From positions 992,001 through 1,056,000 of the forward strand of contig OY762464.1 of the NCBI GenBank assembly GCA_963665765.1: a DNA stretch of 64,000 nucleotides, written 5' to 3'. This document shows positions 8,904-17,154 of the stretch, one piece after another (the stretch's first letter is position 1; each line of letters starts with the position of its first letter). The DNA comes from Bin76 sp963665765 (GTDB taxonomy: Bacteria > Actinomycetota > Acidimicrobiia > Spongiisociales > ZC4RG35). The notes beneath the pieces are model-generated. The model made no database searches. It was not told where the DNA came from and saw nothing but the letters and a program-made list of their open reading frames with translations. A program made the position numbers and the translations under genes.

Positions 8904-9129
8904 GCCATGGGTACTGGTGATCTCCGCCGCGGTGGGGGCGGGGGTAGGGGTTCTGGGGAACAATTCTTGCAATCTCTTCTTGGTGGGACAGCGCCGAGCG
9001 GAAGCTACCCATCAGATAGTCCGGGCTCAAAGGATTGTGATTGAAGATCTGCGAGACGCATACGAGAAGATGCTGCAACGCCCCGCCCTGAGTAAGTTGA
9101 GTAAGTGGAGCGATTGCCAATCTGAGTAA
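8896..9129 (+). CDS. Small membrane-anchored hypothetical protein (77 aa)
   Basis: 77 residues starting MDEPWVLVISAAVGAGVGVLG, a short hydrophobic N-terminal segment that could anchor it in the membrane. An amphipathic, probably coiled helix follows (QRRAEATHQIVRAQRIVIEDLRDAYEKML). It overlaps the preceding small gene by eight bases (ATGGATGA), suggesting coupled translation. No family is recognised. A chance open frame cannot be excluded. Confidence 0.4.
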   Translation: MDEPWVLVISAAVGAGVGVLGNNSCNLFLVGQRRAEATHQIVRAQRIVIEDLRDAYEKMLQRPALSKLSKWSDCQSE

Positions 9130-9258
9130 GCACCACTCATTCGGGTCTCCCAACCCGGTGATCGACCGTTTCCTCCCACGGCCTCTCCAGCAAAACAAAA
9201 CGACCTTTGATATCGAATGATATATGAGGGGGGAAACAACCTCAGTTCTGCCCAACGG

Positions 9259-10245
9259 TCAATTGGACAGGCCCACCGCCTCCCACACTGTGGCCATCGA
9301 TTTTTCGGCGCGGTGGCGGGCTTCGGCGGCGCCCTCGGCCATCAGGCGGGAAACTTGGGCGTTGTCCATACCCTGGTAGCGCTCCCGCACCGGCCCCAGA
9401 TACTCGACCAGCGCTTCGGCAACCGCCATCTTGAACCGTCCGTAACCACCATCTCGGTGCTCGGCGGCCAGGTCCTCCACGGAACGTCCCGTCGCCACGG
9501 AGAACAACTCCAATAGGTTGGAGATTCCCGGCTTGGTTTCCCAGTCATAGGCGACCGTTCGCCCCGAATCGGTTACCGCCGCTCGGACCTTGCGACGGAT
9601 CAGATCGGGAGGGTCGGTGAGCAACAGCCGAGATCGGACATCTGGGTCACTCTTGGACATTTTCGAGGTGGGATCCTGTAACGACATCACCCGGGCGCCC
9701 ACTCGGGGAGTGATCCGCTCGGGAACCGGAAACACCGGGCCGAAACGATGATTGAACCGTTCCACCAGATCACGGGTCAACTCCAGATGCTGGCGCTGAT
9801 CCTCGCCCACCGGCACGGCATGCACCTTGTGAATCAGGATGTCGGCCGCCATCAGCACCGGGTATGACAAAAGCCCCAGATTCTGGCCGCTCCGGTCTGC
9901 CTTTTCCTTGTACTGGGTCATCCGGTTGAGCTGCCCGATTCCGGTGATAGTTGAGAGGATCCAGGCCAACTCGGAATGCTGCGGCACCTGCGATTGGAAA
10001 TAGAACACCGATCGCTTCGGATCAATGCCCGACGCCATCACCAGCTTGGCGGTCTCCAAGCGCGCGGCGTGAAAGGCCCCCGGGTCATAGGGAATGGTCA
10101 TGGCATGCAGATCGACCACGCAGTAGTAGGTTTCGTACTCGTCCTGCATGTGCGTCCAGTTGCGCAACGCTCCCACCAAATTGCCCAAATGCAATTCGCC
10201 AGTGGGCTGGATACCCGAAAAGACCTTTTTCTTCCCTGTAGCCAT
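9259..10245 (-). CDS. trpS: Tryptophanyl-tRNA synthetase
   Basis: 328 residues, a class Ic aminoacyl-tRNA synthetase that charges tRNA-Trp. It has the usual short bacterial length. The HIGH-type motif appears as GELHLGNLVG near the start (after KKKVFSGIQPT). The KMSKS loop is SKMSKSD. Other family stretches are LHAMTIPYDP, GEDQRQHLELTRDL and DPTSKMSKS. The start ATG at 10245 is fixed by the homology. It is divergent from the citramalate synthase leader region and is transcribed alone. Confidence 0.95.
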   Translation of the reverse strand: MATGKKKVFSGIQPTGELHLGNLVGALRNWTHMQDEYETYYCVVDLHAMTIPYDPGAFHAARLETAKLVMASGIDPKRSVFYFQSQVPQHSELAWILSTITGIGQLNRMTQYKEKADRSGQNLGLLSYPVLMAADILIHKVHAVPVGEDQRQHLELTRDLVERFNHRFGPVFPVPERITPRVGARVMSLQDPTSKMSKSDPDVRSRLLLTDPPDLIRRKVRAAVTDSGRTVAYDWETKPGISNLLELFSVATGRSVEDLAAEHRDGGYGRFKMAVAEALVEYLGPVRERYQGMDNAQVSRLMAEGAAEARHRAEKSMATVWEAVGLSN

Positions 10246-10270
10246 TTGAAACAGCGCTCATCCTAACCGG

Positions 10271-10299
10271 TTGGCGAAAGCGTTGGGTTCTGCCATAAT
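10271..10299 (+). promoter_or_regulatory. Promoter of the citramalate synthase leader
   Basis: TTGGCG (10271-10276), a 17-base spacer and CATAAT (10294-10299), close to a standard vegetative promoter. The expected start point is around 10306, directly before the GTG of the leader peptide. Confidence 0.6.
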
Positions 10300-10307
10300 G
10301 AAACAGC

Positions 10308-10349
10308 GTGATAGATCATGCCTTAGGCACCATCATTATCGACCCATAG
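10308..10349 (+). CDS. Putative isoleucine-rich leader peptide controlling cimA
   Basis: GTG-started 13-residue frame reading VIDHALGTIIIDP then TAG. It has four isoleucine codons in thirteen (ATA, ATC, ATT, ATC), three of them consecutive, plus one TTA leucine. It begins within a few bases of the expected transcription start, so translation would be leaderless. A strong terminator hairpin follows 26 bases after the stop, then the gene for citramalate synthase, the first enzyme of a threonine-independent isoleucine route. This is the arrangement of ribosome-stalling attenuators of branched-chain amino acid operons. Expression of the peptide is inferred, not shown. Confidence 0.6.
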   Translation: MIDHALGTIIIDP

Positions 10350-10375
10350 GCGCCGGCCGCCCAAGCCTGCGCCCC

Positions 10376-10402
10376 AGCCCTCTGCCCGGCAGAGGGCTTT
10401 TT
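10376..10402 (+). terminator. Intrinsic terminator/attenuator before cimA
   Basis: Perfect 10-bp inverted repeat AGCCCTCTGC / GCAGAGGGCT with a CCG loop, followed by four T. It lies between the promoter and cimA, so full termination would silence cimA; regulated read-through is the sensible reading. Upstream GGCGC (10349-10353) can pair with GCGCC (10370-10374), a possible pause or alternative hairpin. Confidence 0.75.
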
Positions 10403-10428
10403 CATTGCCCCGACCAGGACACAAAACC

Positions 10429-12033
10429 ATGGCCCCCGCTCTTCATCCGCAACTGGAGATCTACGACACCACTCTTCGCGACGGCGCACAGCAAGAGGGC
10501 ATCTCCCTCACCGTCTCCGATAAGTTGCGCATCGCCTCGCTGCTCGATTCGCTGGGAGTCCACTATATAGAGGGCGGCTGGCCGGGCGCTCTTCCCAAGG
10601 ACAACGAGTTCTTCGCCCGGGCCAAGACAGAGCTTTCCCTCTCCAACAGCCGGCTCACCGCCTTCGGGTCGACTCGGCGCCCCTCGAGGAGGGTCGAGAC
10701 CGATCCTCAACTGCGTCATCTTTTGGAAGCCGAGACCGAGGTGATCTGCATCGTGGGAAAGTCATGGGACTATCACGTTCGGGAAGCGCTGCGTTGTGAT
10801 CTGGACGAAGGCATCCGCATGGCCGGGGAATCAGTGGAGTACCTGCGGTCGCACGACCGGCGAGTGTTTTTCGACGCCGAACACTTTTTCGACGGGTACC
10901 GGGCCAACCCCGAATATGCCCTGGCGGTGATCAACGCCGCTTGGGAGGCAGGCGCCGAACGGTTGGTGCTGTGCGACACCAACGGCGGAGCGTTGCCGGC
11001 GGAGATCAATCGAGTGCTGGCCGAACTCGGGCAGAGCTTGCCCGTGGAGGCATTGGGTGTACATTTCCACAACGACACCGGATGTGCGGTGGCTTCATCT
11101 CTGGACGCCGCCGCCCAGGGGGTGAGGCAGGTTCAGGGATGCATCAACGGCTACGGCGAGCGGACCGGCAACGCCGATCTTTCCACCATCATCCCCGATC
11201 TGGTCCTCAAAATGGGAGCTCCGGTGATCGATCCGGTGCGCCTCTCCAAGATCTCTTCGATATCCCACCACATCGCCGAAGTGGTCAACATCACCCTGGA
11301 CCCTCATCGACCCTACGTGGGGACATCCGCCTTCACCCACAAGGCCGGACTTCACACTTCGGCTTTGGCCCGAAAATCCGACACCTATGAACACACAACT
11401 CCCCACCTGGTCGGCAACCGCACCCGGATGGTCATATCCGAACAGGCCGGAAGGGCAGCAGTGATCCGAAGAGCCGCCGCCTTGGGATTGGCGGTAGGTC
11501 AGGATTCGGCAGCCGTGCTGCTGGAACAGGTCAAGGAAATGGAACACCGCGGCTACCAATTCGAAGCGGCGGACGGGTCTTTTGAACTGTTGGTGAGACG
11601 GACTCTGGGTCAACATCAAGAGCTCTTTTCGGCCGGGGCCTTTTCGGTCTCCATCCAACATGGCAACCGCCAGGGACAGGTGGTCTCCAAGGCCGAGGTG
11701 GAGGTGGAAGTGGAGGGAGAGGTTCACCGCACCACCGGCGCCGGGGTGGGACCGGTGCACGCTTTGGATCAAGCGCTTCGCTCTGCCCTGATCTCAGCCT
11801 TTCCCCAACTGGAGCGCCTCCGGCTGGTGGACTACCGAGTGAGGGTGCTCGATTCCTCAGATGGCACCAGCGCCACTGTCCGGGTGCTAATCGAAACCAG
11901 CGATGGCAAGACCTCCTGGGGCACGGTGGGGGTTCACCCCAACATCATCGAAGCCTCCTGGGAGGCCCTTTCCGACGGTTTGACCCTCGGTTTGCTTCGG
12001 CTGGGAGATGGGGTAGAAAGCCCTGGTCTCTAG
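10429..12033 (+). CDS. cimA: Citramalate synthase (2-isopropylmalate synthase family)
   Basis: 534 residues, condensing pyruvate and acetyl-CoA to (R)-citramalate, the entry to isoleucine from pyruvate. The catalytic TIM barrel opens with IYDTTLRDGAQQEGISLTV, the citramalate-synthase version of the HMGL motif (2-isopropylmalate synthase lacks the QQEG form), and has HFHNDTGCAVA with metal-binding histidines. The C-terminal half carries the LeuA-type regulatory domain (residues about 400-520), which usually senses the end product. I chose the ATG at 10429 with AGGA nine bases upstream over a TTG at 10405. Control by transcription attenuation is suggested by the leader. Confidence 0.9.
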   Translation: MAPALHPQLEIYDTTLRDGAQQEGISLTVSDKLRIASLLDSLGVHYIEGGWPGALPKDNEFFARAKTELSLSNSRLTAFGSTRRPSRRVETDPQLRHLLEAETEVICIVGKSWDYHVREALRCDLDEGIRMAGESVEYLRSHDRRVFFDAEHFFDGYRANPEYALAVINAAWEAGAERLVLCDTNGGALPAEINRVLAELGQSLPVEALGVHFHNDTGCAVASSLDAAAQGVRQVQGCINGYGERTGNADLSTIIPDLVLKMGAPVIDPVRLSKISSISHHIAEVVNITLDPHRPYVGTSAFTHKAGLHTSALARKSDTYEHTTPHLVGNRTRMVISEQAGRAAVIRRAAALGLAVGQDSAAVLLEQVKEMEHRGYQFEAADGSFELLVRRTLGQHQELFSAGAFSVSIQHGNRQGQVVSKAEVEVEVEGEVHRTTGAGVGPVHALDQALRSALISAFPQLERLRLVDYRVRVLDSSDGTSATVRVLIETSDGKTSWGTVGVHPNIIEASWEALSDGLTLGLLRLGDGVESPGL

Positions 12034-12411
12034 CCGCTGTCACCGACTACGATCGACCCACTACGGTGCTCTTAAGAAATCCTCTTTGAAATGGCTTGAC
12101 TACCGGATGCTCGCAGAGACCCTCCTACGAAGCCACCGAGTGTCAGACCAGCCCCGGCGCCTCCTCAGCTCAGACAGGCGCACCTTGAAGCTCCGGCACC
12201 TTCGGCGATCCCAACCCAGTGACGGACCAGCAAGGTGGACGAATCTACAAACCCGCGAAGTGGAACACGCGCAAAGGCCCGCCGTAGCGGGCCTCGCTGG
12301 ACCTAGTCACCGTAAGGAGATCTAGGTGGTTCCGAGTCCCATTATAACCAATGGATGTTTCGCCGTCATTCCTTTCGGAGTTTAGTTTTCACCATTTGCT
12401 TCACCGCCGCT
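12034..12411. other. Non-coding region with stable inverted repeats
   Basis: No convincing gene. It contains an 8-bp stem with a four-base loop, AGGCCCGC-CGTA-GCGGGCCT (12275-12294), and a second inverted repeat ACCTAG (12301-12306) / CTAGGT (12322-12327). The second hairpin is followed by a T-arm-like GGTTCCGAGTCCC. No T tract follows either hairpin. It may be a small RNA or remnant; I match it to no RNA family known to me. Confidence 0.4.
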
Positions 12412-12414
12412 CGG

Positions 12415-12984
12415 TTAGACCCCCTCATCGGGGGAACGAGGCGGAACCGGCAGTCCCAGCAGCACCCTCACCAGATAGGCGGTGGCGCCCCATAACCATT
12501 CTCCGGAGACATCGGAGAACCAAAGCGGCACACCGGCCCAACTCCGTTCGAGCCAATTGTGAGGATCAGCCAAACTCTCCAGGGAAGGGGTAATGATCCT
12601 CTCCACTTCGGCCGGCGACGGAGTGAACCGCGGTTGGCCCTCCAGTCGGGCCACCACGCCCAACATCGGCAGAGCGAATCGCACAGTTCGGATGATGGGC
12701 AGACACCCCAAAACTTCGACTTGAGAGGGGTGAATGCCAATCTCTTCCTGGGTTTCCCGCAGCGCGGTGTCCACCGGACCGGCGTCCTCGGGATGGGGCT
12801 TTCCCCCCGGAAAAGAAAGCTGACCAGCGTGGCTGTTGAGAGTCCGAGCCCGCTTGGTCACCACCAGTCGTAGTATCTCCTCTTCATCCGCGAAAATAAG
12901 CGCCAAGACCGCCGCCATGTCCTCGTTGGGAAAAACCGGACCAGGAGAGGAATAATGAAGGCGGTCCCACATGCCCTTCATCAT
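12415..12984 (-). CDS. Nudix hydrolase, CoA pyrophosphatase-like
   Basis: About 189 residues. The Nudix box is visible as GGKPHPEDAGPVDTALRETQEEIGI, preceded by LNSHAGQLSFPGG, the extra signature of the NudL/CoA-diphosphatase branch that hydrolyses CoA or its derivatives. The C-terminal part (WLWGATAYLVRVLLGLP) also fits NudL. The reading frame extends upstream to 13158 but homology starts after a cluster of ATGs at 12984, 12981 and 12972; none has a strong ribosome-binding site, so the start is uncertain. It is divergent from the GNAT gene. Confidence 0.8.
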   Translation of the reverse strand: MMKGMWDRLHYSSPGPVFPNEDMAAVLALIFADEEEILRLVVTKRARTLNSHAGQLSFPGGKPHPEDAGPVDTALRETQEEIGIHPSQVEVLGCLPIIRTVRFALPMLGVVARLEGQPRFTPSPAEVERIITPSLESLADPHNWLERSWAGVPLWFSDVSGEWLWGATAYLVRVLLGLPVPPRSPDEGV

Positions 12985-13013
12985 GGCATGAAGGGTCGGA
13001 CAACCGAAAACCC

Positions 13014-13598
13014 GTGAATCACTACTTTCATTCCATGCCCCCCGCCCTACCCACCGAACGGCTCTGGTTGCGCAGGTTCCGTTCCGCCGACGCCCGACCA
13101 CTGTCCCAGGCAGTCGGGCAGTCGCTTCCCGAACTGAGCTCATGGCTGCCCTGGGCACAGGGTTTGTACGGACTCCCAGAAGCTCGAATCTTCATCAGAG
13201 GCTCCAACCGCTCCTGGCGGCGGGGAAAGGCATTCGATTTCTCGGTCAGGCTGAAGGGCGAAACCGCCCAGATCGTGGGAGGCGTGGGAATCTGGCATAC
13301 TTCCCGCATCCAAAAGAGTGGAGAAATCGGGTATTGGATAAAGAGCGACTTTACGGGAATGGGCCTGGCCACCGAAGCCGCTCGCGCCCTGTTGCCCCTG
13401 GGATTTGAGCAAATGGGTCTCCACCGGATCCTGATGAGAATCGCAGTGGGCAACCAACCGAGCCGCCGGGTCGCCGAGAAACTGGGATTCTCCTATGAGG
13501 GAGTCGCCCGAGAGGAGATTATGGTGCGAGGCAAATGGATGGACCACGAGGTGTTCTCGCTCTTGGAGCGGGAATGGATGCCCGAGAGTCGGCGATGA
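13014..13598 (+). CDS. GNAT family N-acetyltransferase, RimJ/RimL-like
   Basis: About 194 residues (187 if the ATG at 13035 is used instead of the GTG at 13014). It shows the RimJ/RimL pattern: an N-terminal TERLWLRRFRSADA, a central IGYWIKSDFTGMGLATEAARALL that contains the acetyl-CoA-binding loop, and GLHRILMRIAVGNQPSRRVAEKLGFSYEGVARE. Such enzymes acetylate N-terminal amines of proteins or small molecules; the substrate is unknown. The stop codon overlaps the start of the next gene (ATGA), so the two are probably translated together. Confidence 0.85.
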   Translation: MNHYFHSMPPALPTERLWLRRFRSADARPLSQAVGQSLPELSSWLPWAQGLYGLPEARIFIRGSNRSWRRGKAFDFSVRLKGETAQIVGGVGIWHTSRIQKSGEIGYWIKSDFTGMGLATEAARALLPLGFEQMGLHRILMRIAVGNQPSRRVAEKLGFSYEGVAREEIMVRGKWMDHEVFSLLEREWMPESRR

Positions 13599-14698
13599 GT
13601 CCGGGTCTTCCTTCCGGCTCGGTGGCAGTGGTGCTGGGCACCCGCCCCGAGATAATCAAACTGGCGCACATCGTCCGATTGCTGGGGCCGGCCGCCCGGG
13701 TGATTCACACCGGACAGCACTACGACGCCAACCTCTCCTCGGTCTTTTTCCGGGCGTTCGGCTTGTCCCCGCCCAGCCACTTCCTGGAGGTGGGGGGAGA
13801 GCCCCGGGGTATCCAGATCGGCGAAGCCACCTCTCGCCTGACCCGACTATTCGAAGAGACCCCTCCCCGGGCAGTGATTGTCCAAGGCGACACCAACGCG
13901 GTGCTGGCCGGGTCTCTGGCCGCCAACGCCGCCGAGATTCCTCTGGTGCATGTCGAGGCGGGGCTGCGAAGCTACGACCGGGCGATGCCCGAGGAACACA
14001 ACCGAGTGGTGTGCGATCACCTGTCGGATCTGTGCTTGGCGCCCACGGAAACATCCGCCTCCAATCTGGCCAAGGAGGGAATCGGTGGCCGACGGGTGGC
14101 GATCACCGGCAACCCGGTGGTCGAGGCGCTCGCATCGCTCCTTCCGTCGCCCGACCAGCGTCTGGGCTTGTTGAACCGGCACGGTTTGGCCCCCAACAGG
14201 TTTATTCTGTCCACTTTCCATCGACCCGAGAACGTTGACAATCCCCACACCTGGGAGACCATTCTCTCCGATCTGGCCGGGCTACCCCTGCCAGTGCTGT
14301 TGCCGCTTCATCCCCGCAGCCGGCAGCGAGCATCCTCGTTCGGTCTGCAGCCGCTGCTAGACCAACTGCGGGTGGTGGATCCCCTTCCCTACCCCGATTT
14401 CCTGGCTCTCCTGGCCGAATGCGCCCTGGCCGTCTCCGACTCCGGAGGTGTGCAGGAAGAAGTGTCGGTGGTCAAACGCCCCATGGTCGTGGTCCGCAAC
14501 TCCACCGAACGCCCCGAAGTGTTGGGAACTTTTGCGACTCTCCGCCGGCCGGGCGAGGGGATAGTCAAGGCAATTCGAGAGATCGTGGACTCCCTGGATG
14601 ACGTTCACAGTCGACTTGCTCATACCCCAACTCCCTACGGCGACGGCACGGCCTCTCGGCAGTCGGTCAACCTCATCAAACGCCTACTGACCACCTAA
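13595..14698 (+). CDS. wecB: UDP-N-acetylglucosamine 2-epimerase (non-hydrolysing)
   Basis: 367 residues converting UDP-GlcNAc to UDP-ManNAc for cell-wall glycopolymers. Family segments: VVLGTRPEIIKLAHI near the N-terminus, HTGQHYD, VQGDTNAVLAG, HVEAGLRSYDRAMPEEHNR, and the C-terminal SDSGGVQEEVSVVKRPMVVVRNSTERPE that binds UDP. I chose the ATG at 13595, overlapping the GNAT stop by four bases; the homology starts eight residues later. A decrease of similarity at the far C-terminus is normal. No other sugar-nucleotide genes are adjacent. Confidence 0.92.
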   Translation: MSPGLPSGSVAVVLGTRPEIIKLAHIVRLLGPAARVIHTGQHYDANLSSVFFRAFGLSPPSHFLEVGGEPRGIQIGEATSRLTRLFEETPPRAVIVQGDTNAVLAGSLAANAAEIPLVHVEAGLRSYDRAMPEEHNRVVCDHLSDLCLAPTETSASNLAKEGIGGRRVAITGNPVVEALASLLPSPDQRLGLLNRHGLAPNRFILSTFHRPENVDNPHTWETILSDLAGLPLPVLLPLHPRSRQRASSFGLQPLLDQLRVVDPLPYPDFLALLAECALAVSDSGGVQEEVSVVKRPMVVVRNSTERPEVLGTFATLRRPGEGIVKAIREIVDSLDDVHSRLAHTPTPYGDGTASRQSVNLIKRLLTT

Positions 14699-14846
14699 CC
14701 AGCGCCCTCCGATCCGATCACGTATCTCGGTTTTCGGGGCTGCGTCCCAAGACACGAAACCCGCAATCTCAGTGGGCAGGATTTTACGCGAAACTCGTCA
14801 TGGGATAGCCTGGACGGGGCAAGCGACACCTCAAGAAAGGGGTAGG

Positions 14847-15260
14847 ATGAACAAGCAGAACCTGATGCGGGGAGTAATACCGGGTGTTATGTCCGGTTAC
14901 CTTTTCCTCGCCTATGCCGGCGGAGGCATGCAGGACATGATCGGCGGCATGATCAACTCCAACGACTTCGTGGGTTTCATTCTTCACATCGTATTCAGCG
15001 CCATCATCGGCGCCCTCTACACGGCATACTTCACATCAATCGTAAAAATGGGCAACGCCCTGGGAAACATCGTGATCGGCGGCTTGATCTACGGCCTCAT
15101 CTGGTGGGTCATCGGCGGCAACCTCATCATGCCCCTCATCGCCGGTGGCGACATCTTCCAGTTTGGGCTCGGTTCCAGCTTCTACGGCCACATCATTTTC
15201 GGACACGCCCTCGCCTTCCTGGTGACTTTGCGTGATTTGGCATTGATGAAGAACCAGTAG
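14847..15260 (+). CDS. Small multi-pass membrane protein, unknown function
   Basis: 137 residues from the ATG at 14847, which has AAAGGGG five to ten bases upstream. Four hydrophobic segments: GVIPGVMSGYLFLAYAGGGM, FVGFILHIVFSAIIGALYTAYF, GNIVIGGLIYGLIWWVIGGNLIM, and a final one with HIIFGHALAFLVTL. Glycine is frequent in the helices, as in small bundle-forming membrane proteins. I do not recognise the family. It is a single gene with its own strong terminator directly downstream. Confidence 0.7.
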   Translation: MNKQNLMRGVIPGVMSGYLFLAYAGGGMQDMIGGMINSNDFVGFILHIVFSAIIGALYTAYFTSIVKMGNALGNIVIGGLIYGLIWWVIGGNLIMPLIAGGDIFQFGLGSSFYGHIIFGHALAFLVTLRDLALMKNQ

Positions 15261-15282
15261 AACTTTCTCCTATAGAAAAGTG

Positions 15283-15317
15283 ACAGGGGCCGCGATCCAA
15301 CTCGCAGCCCCTGTTTT
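15283..15317 (+). terminator. Rho-independent terminator
   Basis: ACAGGGGC...GCCCCTGT with an inner GCGA/TCGC extension and a TCCAAC loop, one C-A mismatch, followed by TTTT. It closes the membrane-protein transcript and shields the CRISPR tail. Confidence 0.85.
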
Positions 15318-15414
15318 GTCTATCTTTGAAGATTCCACCCGACTGGCCGGGCCCGACCAACCCCAGGATTGATTGATCCGCGGTGAAACCACCCCACCTA
15401 CCAACAAAGGCCGG

Positions 15415-15835
15415 ATCCAACCCGGCAAACTAATTCCGAGAGCCCGTTCGCGCCGTCTTCCATTGCGGCCCCTCAACGAAGGTCGGGTAGGTTAGTCTCC
15501 GACGATTATGCTTGTCCATCATTTTATAACGTTCTGAATCTTTATCCTACATCGCATCTAAATCTAGACACTGTTTTCCACCGCGACCGACTTCTCTTCA
15601 ATCAGTAGTACGGGTGGATCCCTACCCCACAACAGGTATTAAGCCCCCAAGTGGGAAATTTAGTGATCGAGACCTGAAAATTCGACCGGGGTCGCCCCTC
15701 AACATCTGCCAATATCACTCTTCAGCAGCTTGGAGGGGGTGCGATCCGACAACGGGTATTTACCCCCAGGAGGTGGGGAATTTCAATGATCGCCAAGGCC
15801 GGGGTTGGCGGTCATGGTCTGGTCGGCGGCTTGTC
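15415..15835 (-). repeat. Eroded CRISPR repeats and a diverged duplicated segment
   Basis: No gene is visible. 15470-15487 matches the first 18 bases of the CRISPR repeat with one change, and 15795-15807 matches 13 internal repeat bases (AAGGCCGGGGTTG). Separately, 15629-15669 and 15749-15792 are diverged direct copies of each other (ACAAC.GGTATT...CCCCCA...GGGAA.TT...TGATCG), 120 bases apart. The picture is of a decaying leader-distal array end. Confidence 0.6.
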
Positions 15836-16896
15836 CTCCAACGTCTCGCCGGGGTTGCAACCCCGGCGAGACGCGTGGCTGGTGTCGTCTGACGCTGACG
15901 AGATTGGCCCCTCAACGAAGGCCGGGGTTGCAACCCCGGCGAGACGTGACCAGCCCCACGATAAACAGCCAAACATCCCCGCCCTCAACGAAGGCCGGGG
16001 TTGCAACCCCGGCGAGACCGGTGGAAGCGGTGGTGGTGTTTCTTTTCATGCTACCCCTCAACGAAGGCCGGGGTTGCAACCCCGGCGAGACGTCAATCGT
16101 CTTGCCGCGGTCAGCATGGACGCCCCGCCCTCAACGAAGGCCGGGGTTGCAACCCCGGCGAGACCGCGATGCCTACGCGTGCCAGGTACGCGGCCCGAGA
16201 TCCCTCAACGAAGGCCGGGGTTGCAACCCCGGCGAGACAATCCACTCGACATAACGGCCCCGCAGCCACTCCAAACCCTCAACGAAGGCCGGGGTTGCAA
16301 CCCCGGCGAGACGTCATATGTACCAGTCCTGCCCGGCTGACGGTCGAGCCCTCAACGAAGGCCGGGGTTGCAACCCCGGCGAGACTTCCCGGCGCGGACG
16401 CTCGAAGCTGGAAGGTTACGCCCTCAACGAAGGCCGGGGTTGCAACCCCGGCGAGACTTCCGGTGTTGGATGGGATGCCGATACCTGCGATGAACCCTCA
16501 ACGAAGGCCGGGGTTGCAACCCCGGCGAGACCTGGACTCTGGGACGGTCGGGACTCTTCGCGGGCGTCCCTCAACGAAGGCCGGGGTTGCAACCCCGGCG
16601 AGACTCGAAGCGGACCACGGTTTCGTCGGGGATGCCCGCCCCTCAACGAAGGCCGGGGTTGCAACCCCGGCGAGACGTGACGCCGGTAGAAGTGTTGTGA
16701 CCCGCGTTGCGCCCTCAACGAAGGCCGGGGTTGCAACCCCGGCGAGACTCCGGTTCCGCCGCTCGATCATCAGCTGCTTTTCCAACCCTCAACGAAGGCC
16801 GGGGTTGCAACCCCGGCGAGACCGATAGTTTCGGTATTCAAGTTCAACGCGGCGAAGCGCCCTCAACGAAGGCCGGGGTTGCAACCCCGGCGAGAC
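15836..16896 (-). CRISPR. Type I-G CRISPR array: 14 identical 37-bp repeats plus one palindromic terminal repeat
   Basis: Repeats start at 15909, 15982, 16055, 16128, 16202, 16276, 16349, 16421, 16495, 16568, 16640, 16712, 16786 and 16860. All are identical, and the spacers between them are 35-37 bases. The plus strand reads CCCTCAACGAAGG..., a 20-base perfect palindrome GCCGGGGTTGCAACCCCGGC, then GAGAC. A further 36-base spacer (15873-15908) precedes a modified repeat whose core is a 32-base perfect palindrome (15842-15873). I infer minus-strand transcription: cas2 lies on the right across an AT-richer stretch, the left end is degenerate, and the minus-strand 3' end (CGTTGAGGG) resembles the usual crRNA 5' tag. 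Confidence 0.95.
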
Positions 16897-17154
16897 TGCT
16901 ATTTCTTGGTTTCAGCATAGCACCGAAAGGGAGTAGGAGTACTGAATCTACAACAAACCCCCAGGTCAGTAGCTTGCTGAGCAGAATTGCCCACCGTCCT
17001 TGCCAGGAGATTGTTTGAGAATCATTGAACATCCTATGCAATCTCCGATTTTAGCATTTCAACATCAAAACACCAGGTCAACCCAGTAATCATGGGAATG
17101 TGTTGTCAAGGAGCACCGAAGGTTCGCCCCATTCTAACCTAGGGCTCTTCCACC
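16897..17154 (-). promoter_or_regulatory. Probable CRISPR leader
   Basis: 258 bases between cas2 and the first intact repeat, clearly richer in A and T than the surrounding genes, with no open frame. The position beside cas2 and the regular repeats at this end indicate the leader, where new spacers would enter. I do not call a particular promoter within it. Confidence 0.55.

Noticed and set aside
10271..10570. 99-codon plus-strand frame across the cimA leader
   Set aside because: It runs through the terminator and into cimA in another frame and has no similarity; the 13-codon Ile-rich frame plus hairpin explains the region better.
12325..12350. tRNA-like 3' end (GGTTCCGAGTCCC...ACCA)
   Set aside because: The T-stem cannot pair and no acceptor, D or anticodon arms are found upstream.
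15786..16828. Long open frames running through the CRISPR array in several frames
   Set aside because: They are by-products of the 37-bp repeats and spacers lacking stops; translations are only the repeat peptide over and over.
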